A stretch of 64,000 nt of DNA from Alteraurantiacibacter hainanensis. Lineage in GTDB: Bacteria; Pseudomonadota; Alphaproteobacteria; Sphingomonadales; Sphingomonadaceae. The notes beneath the pieces were generated by a model. The model was given only the letters and a program-made list of their open reading frames with translations. It was not told the origin of the DNA and searched no databases. Shown in pieces: positions 15,735 through 23,361 of the stretch; within the stretch, counting starts at the first letter, position 1; each line of letters begins with the position of its first letter. The translations under genes were made by a program, and so were the position numbers. The DNA lies in the NCBI RefSeq assembly GCF_036321025.1, contig NZ_JAZAPB010000002.1:310001-374000 (forward strand), in the 5' to 3' direction.

Positions 15735-17953
15735 GCCGCCTTTTCGCCATTGCCGCCGTCGTGGGCCTGTCCGCCTGCACGGCCGCCGCCGTCCCGGAGC
15801 CGGAAATGGCCACTCCGCTGGCCGCGCAGGACCTCCCGCTGGGAGCGGGCGAGAACTGGGACAATCCCGGCGGCGACTGGGGCGAAAGCCATTTCTCGCG
15901 GTTGCAGACGATCGACCGCGCCAACGTGTCGCGCATGGGCCTGGCCTGGGAATACGACATGGGCACCGCCCGCGTGCAGGAAGCAACGCCGGTCGTGATC
16001 GACGGGGTGATGTACACCTCGGGCAACCTTGGCCGGGTCTACGCGCTGAACGCTGCCACGGGCGAGGAACTGTGGACCTTCACCCCCGAGCTGGACATGC
16101 AGGTAAACCGGTCCGCCTGCTGCGACCAGGCCAACCGCGGCGTGGCCGTGGCCGACGGCAAGGTGATGGTGGGCGCGCTAGACGGCAAGCTGTGGGCGCT
16201 GGACATGACCACCGGCGAACCGGTGTGGAGCGTCGACACCATCGTCGATCACTCGCGCGGCTACACATCCACCGGCGCGCCCGAAGTGGCGGGCGATCTC
16301 GTCATCATCGGCAATGCCGGGGCGGAATACGATGCGCGCGGCTATGTCACCGCCTATCGCATCGCGGACGGTTCGCAGGCATGGCGCTTCTACACCATTC
16401 CTCGCGATCCCGCTTCGGGTCCGCAGGAAAACCCCGAACTCGAACCCGCGCTTGCGACCTGGAGCGAGGACACGCGCTGGGACATCGGCGGCGGCGGCAC
16501 GGCGTGGGATGCCATCGTCTACGATCCGCAGTTCGACCAGGTGATCGTCGGCACCGGCAACGGCGGGCCCTATCCGCAGGCGATCCGTTCGCCGGGGGGC
16601 GGCGATAACCTCTACCTCAATTCGCTGGTGGCGCTGGATCGCGAGACCGGCCGGATGAACTGGTATTTCCAGGAAACGCCGCAGGACAACTGGGACCTGA
16701 CGGCGACGCAGCCGATGATCCTTGCCTCGCTGGATATCGATGGAGAGCAGCGTCCGGTCATCCTCCACACGCCCAAGAACGGCAATTTCTACGTGGTCGA
16801 TCGCGAGACCGGCCATGCCCACGCGGCCAATCCGCTGGTGCGCATGAACTGGTCCGACGGCTTCGATACCCAGACCCAGCGGCACAGCATCACGCTGGAG
16901 GAATCTGACTATTCGCAGGGGCCGAAGATCGTCTACCCCGGCTCGCCCGGCGCGCGGAACTGGTATCCCGCCGCCTACGATCCCACGCGCGATACCTATT
17001 TCGCCCACGTGCTGGACATGGGCAACCTGCTGTTCCTTCCCGGTCCCATCGACAACGTCGAATACCAAGAGAAATTCCTCAACGCGGGCGCTGCGATCAT
17101 CTTCACCTCCGACCTTCAGGCCGCCGCCGAAACGCTGCCGCCGCCGCTGCGCGCGGCCGTGCAGGCACAGGCGGCGTGGGAATGGGTGACGAGCAAGCCC
17201 TTCGAAAGCCAGTTGCGGGCCATCGATCCTCTGACCGGCGAAACCAGGTGGGCGGCGGAAAGCCTCGGCTGGCAGGATCGCCACGGCGTGCTGGCGACGC
17301 AAAGCGGCCTCGTCTTCCACGGCAACGTGGGTGGCACGCTGTTCGCGCGCGACGCCGATACCGGCGAGGAATTGTGGAGCGTGGAAACCGGCTCCACCAT
17401 CATGGCCGCGCCGATGACCTACATGGTCGACGGCGTGCAGTATGTCGCCGTGCAGACCGGCTGGGGCGGGGGCGGATGGGGCTTCGTGCCGCGCTATGCC
17501 GCCGCTTACGGCAAGGGCAATGCCAACCGCATCCTCGTCTTCCGGCTGGATGGCGGCCAGGTGGCGATCCCTGAAGACCTGCCGCCGCTGCAACCCGCCC
17601 CCGAACCGCCCGAGCAGTTCGCTGGCGTCACCCCCGAGCTGCTGGCCCGCGGCAACGCGCTGTTCACCGGGAACTGCAGCATCTGCCATTCCAACCAGCC
17701 GCGCGCGCCCCTGCCCGACCTTCGCCGCATGAACCGCGGCGTGCACGCGGGTTTCCAGCAGATCGTGCTGGACGGACTGTTTGTCAGCCGCGGGATGCCG
17801 CGCTTCGACGACAGGCTGAGCGCGGAGGACGTGCGCGCCATCCAGGCCTGGCTGATCAGCGTGCAGGGCCCGCTTCGCGAACGCGAGCTGCAACTGCAAG
17901 AGGAAGGCTTGCCGCTCGACACCCAGTCGCTCACCATCCTCTCCAACTACTAG
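15731..17953 (+). CDS. PQQ-dependent quinohemoprotein alcohol dehydrogenase (type II), lipoprotein-type
   Basis: A 740-residue periplasmic enzyme oxidising an alcohol to an aldehyde with PQQ and passing electrons to its own heme c. The leader ends in a lipobox (LSAC, Cys16), so it is probably membrane-anchored. The eight-bladed PQQ propeller (about 40-600) shows the vicinal disulfide Cys130-Cys131 (SACCDQ), the metal ligands Glu199 and Asn277 (VGTGN), and the catalytic base Asp322 in NWDLT. Thr324 at +2 suggests a calcium enzyme. A C-terminal cytochrome domain holds CSICH (Cys649, Cys652, His653). Translationally coupled to the reductase gene upstream, with the aldehyde dehydrogenase 10 bases downstream: a two-step alcohol-to-acid module. 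The substrate may be a cinnamyl or benzyl-type alcohol made by the flavocytochrome. Confidence 0.88.
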   Translation: MSRLFAIAAVVGLSACTAAAVPEPEMATPLAAQDLPLGAGENWDNPGGDWGESHFSRLQTIDRANVSRMGLAWEYDMGTARVQEATPVVIDGVMYTSGNLGRVYALNAATGEELWTFTPELDMQVNRSACCDQANRGVAVADGKVMVGALDGKLWALDMTTGEPVWSVDTIVDHSRGYTSTGAPEVAGDLVIIGNAGAEYDARGYVTAYRIADGSQAWRFYTIPRDPASGPQENPELEPALATWSEDTRWDIGGGGTAWDAIVYDPQFDQVIVGTGNGGPYPQAIRSPGGGDNLYLNSLVALDRETGRMNWYFQETPQDNWDLTATQPMILASLDIDGEQRPVILHTPKNGNFYVVDRETGHAHAANPLVRMNWSDGFDTQTQRHSITLEESDYSQGPKIVYPGSPGARNWYPAAYDPTRDTYFAHVLDMGNLLFLPGPIDNVEYQEKFLNAGAAIIFTSDLQAAAETLPPPLRAAVQAQAAWEWVTSKPFESQLRAIDPLTGETRWAAESLGWQDRHGVLATQSGLVFHGNVGGTLFARDADTGEELWSVETGSTIMAAPMTYMVDGVQYVAVQTGWGGGGWGFVPRYAAAYGKGNANRILVFRLDGGQVAIPEDLPPLQPAPEPPEQFAGVTPELLARGNALFTGNCSICHSNQPRAPLPDLRRMNRGVHAGFQQIVLDGLFVSRGMPRFDDRLSAEDVRAIQAWLISVQGPLRERELQLQEEGLPLDTQSLTILSNY

Positions 17954-17963
17954 GAGCCGTGCC

Positions 17964-19433
17964 ATGACCCCCGAAGGCGTGACCATCAAGCACCCCGACA
18001 AGCTGTTCATCGGCGGAGAGTGGGTCGCCCCCACGTCCAACGACAGCATCGAGGTGGTGAATCCCGCCAGCGAGGAAGTGGTGGCCCGCGTCGCCCATGC
18101 CGGCAACCGCGACATGGACGCCGCCGTTGCCGCCGCGCGCGAGGCGTTCGACAACGGCCCCTGGCCCCGCACTTCGCCGAAGGAGCGGATGGCTAAGCTG
18201 ATGGAACTGGTCGACGTGCTGGAGCCGCGCGTGCCCGAACTTGCCGCCGCCTGGACGGCCCAGATCGGCGGCCTCGCCAGCGCGGCAGGGCCGATGCACG
18301 CGGGCGGCGTCGCGGGTCTTCGCGGCATCGCATCGCTGGGAGAGCGCTTCGCCTGGACCGAGCAGCGCCCCGGCATGGCGGTCGATACCGTCACCGTAGT
18401 GCGCGAGCCGGTGGGCGTCGTTGTCGCAATCGCGCCGTGGAACGGCCCGTTCGCGATCATGGCGAACAAGGTGTTCTATGCCCTGATCGCGGGCTGCACC
18501 GTGGTGATGAAGCCTTCGCCCGAAACCCCGCTGGAAGCCTATATCATCGCCGAGGCGGCAGAGGCGGTGGGCATGCCGAAAGGCACGGTCAACCTCGTCC
18601 CTTCGGACCGCGAGGCGGCGGATCACCTGATCCATTCGAAGCACATCGACAAGATCACTTTCACCGGCTCCAGCGCGGCAGGCCGCCACATCGCCAGCGT
18701 GGCGGGCGGCAACATGGTGCGTGCCACTTTCGAGCTGGGCGGCAAGAGCGCCGCGATCGTGCGAGACGATTTTCCCATCGACCAGGCTGCGGGTATTCTC
18801 GGCAACACCATCACCGTGATGAGCGGGCAGGTCTGCGCCATGCTCAGCCGCGCCATCGTGCCGAAGGCCCGTCACGACGAACTCGCCGAGGCCATTGCCG
18901 GGGTGATGAAGGGCATCAGGATCGGCCATCCCGAGGACGAGGATACCCAGCTCGGTCCCGTCGCCATGCGCCGCCAGCTGGAGCGCATCGAGATGTATAT
19001 CGAAGCGGGCAAGGCATCGGGGGCGGACCTCGTCACCGGCGGGCATCGCCCCAGCCACATGAACAAGGGCTACTACATCGAGCCCACACTGTTCGCGAAC
19101 GTCGACAACAAATCGAAGATCGCGCAGGAAGAGATCTTCGGTCCTGTCCTGTGCCTGATCCCGGCGGAGGACGAGGAAGACGCCATCCGCATCGCCAACG
19201 AAAGCGACTATGGCCTCAACGGCTCCGTGTTCACCAACGACGCGCAGGCCGCTTACGACATCGCCCGTCGCGTGCGCACGGGCGTGGTAGGGCAGAACGG
19301 CATGCGGATGGAATGGACCGCGCCTTTCGGAGGGTTCAAGCAGTCGGGTATCGGCCGCGAGGGCGGTGACGAGGGCATCCACGCCTACGTCGAGACGAAG
19401 ACGATCCTGACGGACGCGCCGGTCGAAGTCTGA
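17964..19433 (+). CDS. NAD(P)-dependent aldehyde dehydrogenase
   Basis: A 489-residue member of the aldehyde dehydrogenase superfamily at normal full length. Catalytic residues are visible: Asn160 (PWNGP), the general base Glu257 (FELGGK) and the nucleophile Cys291 (GQVCAM), with the EEIFGPVL motif near residue 390. No signal peptide, so cytoplasmic. It lies 10 bases downstream of the PQQ dehydrogenase with a GGAG ribosome binding site, so the aldehyde made in the periplasm would be oxidised to the acid here. This is the last gene of the operon controlled by predicted operator 3. The substrate is inferred to be an aromatic or phenylpropanoid aldehyde. Confidence 0.9.
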   Translation: MTPEGVTIKHPDKLFIGGEWVAPTSNDSIEVVNPASEEVVARVAHAGNRDMDAAVAAAREAFDNGPWPRTSPKERMAKLMELVDVLEPRVPELAAAWTAQIGGLASAAGPMHAGGVAGLRGIASLGERFAWTEQRPGMAVDTVTVVREPVGVVVAIAPWNGPFAIMANKVFYALIAGCTVVMKPSPETPLEAYIIAEAAEAVGMPKGTVNLVPSDREAADHLIHSKHIDKITFTGSSAAGRHIASVAGGNMVRATFELGGKSAAIVRDDFPIDQAAGILGNTITVMSGQVCAMLSRAIVPKARHDELAEAIAGVMKGIRIGHPEDEDTQLGPVAMRRQLERIEMYIEAGKASGADLVTGGHRPSHMNKGYYIEPTLFANVDNKSKIAQEEIFGPVLCLIPAEDEEDAIRIANESDYGLNGSVFTNDAQAAYDIARRVRTGVVGQNGMRMEWTAPFGGFKQSGIGREGGDEGIHAYVETKTILTDAPVEV

Positions 19434-19453
19434 CGCCTGCTCGCTGCTCGCGC

Positions 19454-19648
19454 TCAGCGATGCTCGGCGCGCAGCAGAGACCAGTCGTAGTCTGCCGCCG
19501 GATGAGCCTGGATCGAGCTGACCGCGTCGTTCAACAAGTTCGCCGCGCGTCTGCAATGGTGCGTTGCATTCACCTCGCGGGAAGAGGCCAGCGCAAGAAG
19601 CATTTCCCGGCGAGCCTCTCTCATCGAAAGCGGAACCTCGAAATTCAT
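19454..19648 (-). CDS. Small protein of unknown function
   Basis: A 64-residue protein with a GGGAGAGGA ribosome binding site 8 bases before its ATG, which is the main evidence that it is real. It is mostly helical (REARREMLLALASS, CRRAANLLNDAVSSIQ), with no membrane segment or signal. The fold and function are not recognisable. It converges on the aldehyde dehydrogenase, with stops 20 bases apart. It lies downstream of the TonB-C protein gene on the same strand with a 103-base gap, so it may have its own promoter. Confidence 0.5.
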   Translation of the reverse strand: MNFEVPLSMREARREMLLALASSREVNATHHCRRAANLLNDAVSSIQAHPAADYDWSLLRAEHR

Positions 19649-19751
19649 TGTTCAATCCTCTCCCTGGATTCGTAAAAAAGCTCCGGCGTCATCATCAGCA
19701 GCCCGCAGTGCCGCGCGATGTGACGCCGAAGTTCGCAAGTTCGGTATCACG

Positions 19752-20252
19752 TCATCCGCGCGCCGATGGTACCATGGTGACCGCCAGCACCTGCGGCTCC
19801 AGCTTCCCAGAAGCGATCAGTGCAGCGTTCTCTTCCGACGTTCGCCGCGCCAGACGCTCCGCTTCCCTTTCGCTGGTTGCGAAGACGATGCTCAGCAAGA
19901 CGTCCTGGCCGCCCATTTGCGTGCGGGCGTTGGATCCCAGTCGATCGAGACGGTGAACGGCCCTGAGAGCCGCGCGGTCCATGCTATGGCTTCCCGACTC
20001 CTCGAAAAGAGTGACTTGCTCCGCGCGTCCGTGGCCATTCGCCACGAACCGCACCTTCACCACCCCGCTCTGCTGGAAGCCGCCGGGGTAGGATACGCGT
20101 CGGAGCTGCCGGTCGAGTTCGTGGGAAAGGCTGGAGACGAAAGTCGATGGGTCGGTTTGCACGATGATGGGTTGCCCGCGCCCAGGATCCTGGGCGGCGA
20201 GCGGCGCGGCAAGAACCGCGCTGACGATTGCAATTGAAACGAGCTTCTTCAT
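19752..20252 (-). CDS. Exported protein with a TonB C-terminal-like domain
   Basis: A 166-residue protein with a Sec signal peptide (MKKLVSIAIVSAVLAAPLAAQ). The middle (about 45-125) resembles the TonB C-terminal fold: VKVRFVANGHGRAEQVTLFEESGSHSMDRAALRAVHRL matches the family's V.V.F.V...G......V..SSG...LD.AAL.AV pattern. It lacks the membrane anchor and Pro-rich linker of a true TonB, so it is not an energy transducer by itself. Such soluble TonB-C proteins are common in sphingomonads and their role is unknown. A strong GGAGGAAAGG ribosome binding site precedes the ATG. Confidence 0.72.
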   Translation of the reverse strand: MKKLVSIAIVSAVLAAPLAAQDPGRGQPIIVQTDPSTFVSSLSHELDRQLRRVSYPGGFQQSGVVKVRFVANGHGRAEQVTLFEESGSHSMDRAALRAVHRLDRLGSNARTQMGGQDVLLSIVFATSEREAERLARRTSEENAALIASGKLEPQVLAVTMVPSARG

Positions 20253-20613
20253 GAGATCATCCTTTCCTCCAAAAGATGACCGGCCACAGTTTAGAGCGCG
20301 CCCTGCGCAACCCGAATTTGGGGCGTGTCAGACCAAAGGTCGATCACGTCGGCGAGCGCTGCGGTTCGCTTCCGGCTGCATCGGTTTCTCGCTCAATTGA
20401 GGCAGATTTGGGGCAGTGTTTCAAAATGACACAATACGTCCTGAAACAGGGCCTCGCGACCCTTTCGACGTAACGAACTGCTCCTTGCGGAACTGCCTCG
20501 GGTCGCGCGACAACCACATTGATGCGAACGTCGGTTCGTACGTTTTTCGACTCGGAAAGACCGGGTTCTGCCCGCCGATCGTCTGCGTCGGCAGGCAGGA
20601 TGTCGTTGCCCTG
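20253..20613. other. Intergenic region with no supported gene
   Basis: This 361-base stretch has open frames in several directions, but none has a ribosome binding site plus recognisable protein. Its central part (about 20390-20480) is less GC-rich than its surroundings and contains an inverted repeat, GTTTCA at 20418-20423 with TGAAAC at 20450-20455. Because the TonB-C gene (20252) reads away from it on the minus strand, its promoter should lie at the left edge. The rest could be a decayed gene or leader sequence. Confidence 0.5.
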
Positions 20614-21069
20614 CTATTCCACCGCGGTGGCCTGCGAGAACACGACCTGCCAGCGCCCGTCGCGCCGTTCGTAATAGTCCGTATGACGATGACGGGCCGT
20701 CGACAGCACGTTGTCGCCCACCCGCACGGAGAGGTCGGATTCATAGCGCACTGCACCAGCATCGCCGACGACGCTTGCGCGCACTTCTCCCACAGGTTCG
20801 AACACCAGATAGCGAAAGCTGCCCTCTCGCTGCGGATCGAGATACTGCGACTTCGTCCACGTCTGGCCGCGCGGATTGACCAGCTCGAAATCGTCGGAGT
20901 GCAGGGCGTAGAGCGTGTCCCAGTCGCCATCCACGAAGGCGCGCAGGCGCTCGCGCTCTATGGCCGCCAGATCGACTTCCTCAGCCGATGGGGCTCGCGG
21001 TGCCGTCTCGGCAGTGGCGCACGATGCCAGCAGGCAGGCGAGCGCGGTGGCGGATAGCCAGTTTCGCAT
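20614..21069 (-). CDS. DUF4440/NTF2-like lipoprotein
   Basis: A 151-residue protein beginning with a lipoprotein signal (MRNWLSATALACLLASC, lipobox LASC). The mature part has the DUF4440/SnoaL layout: ERERLRAFVDGDWDTLYALHSDDFELVNPRG, then RYLVFEPVGEVRASVVGDAGAVRYESDL and the terminal RWQVVFSQATAVE. The ATG at 21069 lies 10 bases after the stop of the second PQQ dehydrogenase, so they are one operon. Both proteins are exported and could work together in the periplasm, perhaps with this one binding the substrate or product. The function is otherwise unknown. Confidence 0.78.
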   Translation of the reverse strand: MRNWLSATALACLLASCATAETAPRAPSAEEVDLAAIERERLRAFVDGDWDTLYALHSDDFELVNPRGQTWTKSQYLDPQREGSFRYLVFEPVGEVRASVVGDAGAVRYESDLSVRVGDNVLSTARHRHTDYYERRDGRWQVVFSQATAVE

Positions 21070-21079
21070 CGTTGTCTCC

Positions 21080-23263
21080 CTAGTCGATCCCGATGGCCGC
21101 CAGCAGCGCCTCGTCCTCGTCGAGCGGCTGGTCGCCCGCCGGGTAGCCGTTCTGCTCGAGCAGGTATGCGACCGAAACCAGATAGTCCGCATCGGACAGC
21201 AAGCCGCCAGCGCCCGGCGGCATGGAATCGCGGGTATAGGCGAACAGCTCCGCGACGCTGCGTCCGCGCCAGTGCTGCATGAAGGCCGCGCCGCGCACCG
21301 GGGGCACGCCGCCGCTGCCCTGGAGGTTGGGACCGTGGCAGGCGGCGCAGCTCCGCTGGTAGACGGCAAGGCCGTTCTCGGCCTGGGCGATGGTATAGAC
21401 GCCGCTGGATGCCGCGCGGCTGAAACCGCCGATATTGCCGCCAGGCGCGGGCGCGTCTGCCGATCCCATCGCGCCGGCGGGGTTCACCTGCGCGCGCTCG
21501 GGTCCGCGCTGGCCGATCCCGGCTTCGGGCAGGGCGAAGACAAACAGCGTGTTCTGCCGCCCGTGAAGGATTTCCGGCGTGAAGTTGTCGCTCAGCCAGA
21601 AGCCGGTGGAGAAAGCCACGTACTGCTGGCCATCCACCGCGAAGGTAGCGGGATATCCGGTGACGGAACTGCCCACGTTCATGCTCCACAGCATCCGTCC
21701 GTCGCGCTGGTCCATGGCGAAGACGAAGCCCTCTGCATCGCCGCCGAACAGCAGGCCGCCGCCCGTCGTCAGCAGCGACTGCGTGCCCGCGCGCTGCTGG
21801 AAGGTCCATTCGCTTTCGCCCGTCACCGCGTTCACCGCGTGGATGGCGCCAAGCATGCCGCCCACGTCGGGTGCGATGTGCGAGCGCGTGGCGATGCCGT
21901 AGATACCGGTGTCGCCTTCCGCCGGGTCCAGCGCCGTCATTTCCGCGCAGGTATTCGTAAGCGGGAAATACATGGTCCGGGTCAGCGGGCTGTACGCGGG
22001 CGCGTAGTAGTTCGCGCCGCCGGTGGGGGCGGGGCAGATAGTGATCGAGGTGCCGTATTCGGTGGGGATCGTCTCCGGGTTCACGGTGACGCGCCCGGTC
22101 GCCCCGTCGATGCTGCCGACAAGGTTCTGCCGCAGCGTGGGCCGCGCCCACAGGAACTTCCCGGTCTCGCGGTCCAGCGTGTAGATCACGCCGGTCTTGC
22201 CCGGCACGCCCGACAGGGTGCGGTAGGTGCGCCCTGCCTCGATGTCGGGGGCCATCCATTCCACGTCTTCGGGATCGGGAGCGACCTGCTGGTCTATCAG
22301 GATGCGCGGGAAGGGGTGATCTATGTCCCACTGGTCCACCAGGTGCTGGTAGTGCCAGCGGATCTCGCCCGTCTCCACGTCCAGCGCCAGGGTGGAGTTG
22401 TGGTAGAGGTAGGTTTCCTCGTTGCCCGCGAGCCTGATCTTGGGCGTCGGCGCGCTGACCGAGGTGCCGACATAGACCAGGCCCAGTTCGGGATCGTAGC
22501 TGGGGATCATCCACGCGCCGACCTGCTGCCGGTCCTCCAGCGGCACGCCGCCCCAGGTGGCGTCGTTGGGATCGTCGCCCTGCGCGATGATCGGCGTGCG
22601 CCAGACTTCCTCGCCCGTCTGCGCATCGTGCGCGACGATCACGCAGGCTGCCGGACCGCCTTCGGGCTCGCAGGAGCGCCCGGTGATGGCGAGACCATTG
22701 GCGATGATCGGGCCGGAACTCTGCTTGGCGCCCTGGCGATAGTCGAGAATCTGTGTCTCCCACGCCAGCTCCCCGGTGCGGGCATCGAGCGCGTAGAGAT
22801 AGTCGTCCGCCGAATTGCCGATGATGAGGTTGCCGTAGATCGCCACGTTGCGGGTGGTGTCGTAGACTGGCAGGTAGTCGCCGATGTCCTCCGGCAGGTC
22901 GCGCGAATAGCGCCAGATCAGCTGGCCGGACGCGGCATCGATGGCGTGGATCGTGTCGGCGGGGCCGGGGAAATACATGATCCCGTCGTGCACCAGCGGC
23001 GTGCCTTCCTGGTGGCCGGGGTTGAGCGGCATGGCCCAGACGAGGCGCAGGTTCTGCACGTTGCCGGTATCGATCTGGTCCAGCGGCGAATAGCCCCAGC
23101 TGTCCAGCGTGCGCCGCCAGCTGAGCCAGTCCGCCGGATCGGGCTGCTGAATCTCCGCATCGGTGACCGGATCGAAATCGGGCACCGTCTGCGCCGTGGC
23201 GGCGGTGATCGCCAGCGCGGCGAGCGCGGTTCCCAGCGCAAATCGTGCAGCCTTCTTGGACAT
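21080..23263 (-). CDS. PQQ-dependent dehydrogenase with C-terminal cytochrome c, unusual metal site
   Basis: A 727-residue exported quinohemoprotein (signal peptide to about residue 24). The PQQ propeller is recognisable by repeated tryptophan-docking motifs (ALDVETGEIRWHYQ, LDRETGKFLWARP). It ends in a cytochrome domain with CAACH (Cys639, Cys642, His643). It differs from the first PQQ dehydrogenase in three ways. The adjacent-cysteine pair is missing (YLPVYDTTRN instead of SACCDQ). The catalytic loop reads QWDID, so Asp313 is followed by Asp315 at +2, as in lanthanide-type enzymes. The usual GTGN metal-ligand motif reads GTSV. The start at 23263 has a GAGGGGAGA site. It forms an operon with the downstream lipoprotein and is divergent from a TonB receptor. 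Confidence 0.87.
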   Translation of the reverse strand: MSKKAARFALGTALAALAITAATAQTVPDFDPVTDAEIQQPDPADWLSWRRTLDSWGYSPLDQIDTGNVQNLRLVWAMPLNPGHQEGTPLVHDGIMYFPGPADTIHAIDAASGQLIWRYSRDLPEDIGDYLPVYDTTRNVAIYGNLIIGNSADDYLYALDARTGELAWETQILDYRQGAKQSSGPIIANGLAITGRSCEPEGGPAACVIVAHDAQTGEEVWRTPIIAQGDDPNDATWGGVPLEDRQQVGAWMIPSYDPELGLVYVGTSVSAPTPKIRLAGNEETYLYHNSTLALDVETGEIRWHYQHLVDQWDIDHPFPRILIDQQVAPDPEDVEWMAPDIEAGRTYRTLSGVPGKTGVIYTLDRETGKFLWARPTLRQNLVGSIDGATGRVTVNPETIPTEYGTSITICPAPTGGANYYAPAYSPLTRTMYFPLTNTCAEMTALDPAEGDTGIYGIATRSHIAPDVGGMLGAIHAVNAVTGESEWTFQQRAGTQSLLTTGGGLLFGGDAEGFVFAMDQRDGRMLWSMNVGSSVTGYPATFAVDGQQYVAFSTGFWLSDNFTPEILHGRQNTLFVFALPEAGIGQRGPERAQVNPAGAMGSADAPAPGGNIGGFSRAASSGVYTIAQAENGLAVYQRSCAACHGPNLQGSGGVPPVRGAAFMQHWRGRSVAELFAYTRDSMPPGAGGLLSDADYLVSVAYLLEQNGYPAGDQPLDEDEALLAAIGID

Positions 23264-23361
23264 CCTCGTCTCCCCTCTGCCACTACCTGCCAAAGGCAGG
23301 GTGACGCGGCAAGATTTCATCGCTAAGGGCTTTCGGACAAAATCAATCTGGATGTCCGATC

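Noticed and set aside
16178..18469. A 763-codon minus-strand open frame across the PQQ dehydrogenase and the aldehyde dehydrogenase
   Set aside because: It spans two real plus-strand genes with catalytic motifs and shows no family features of its own.
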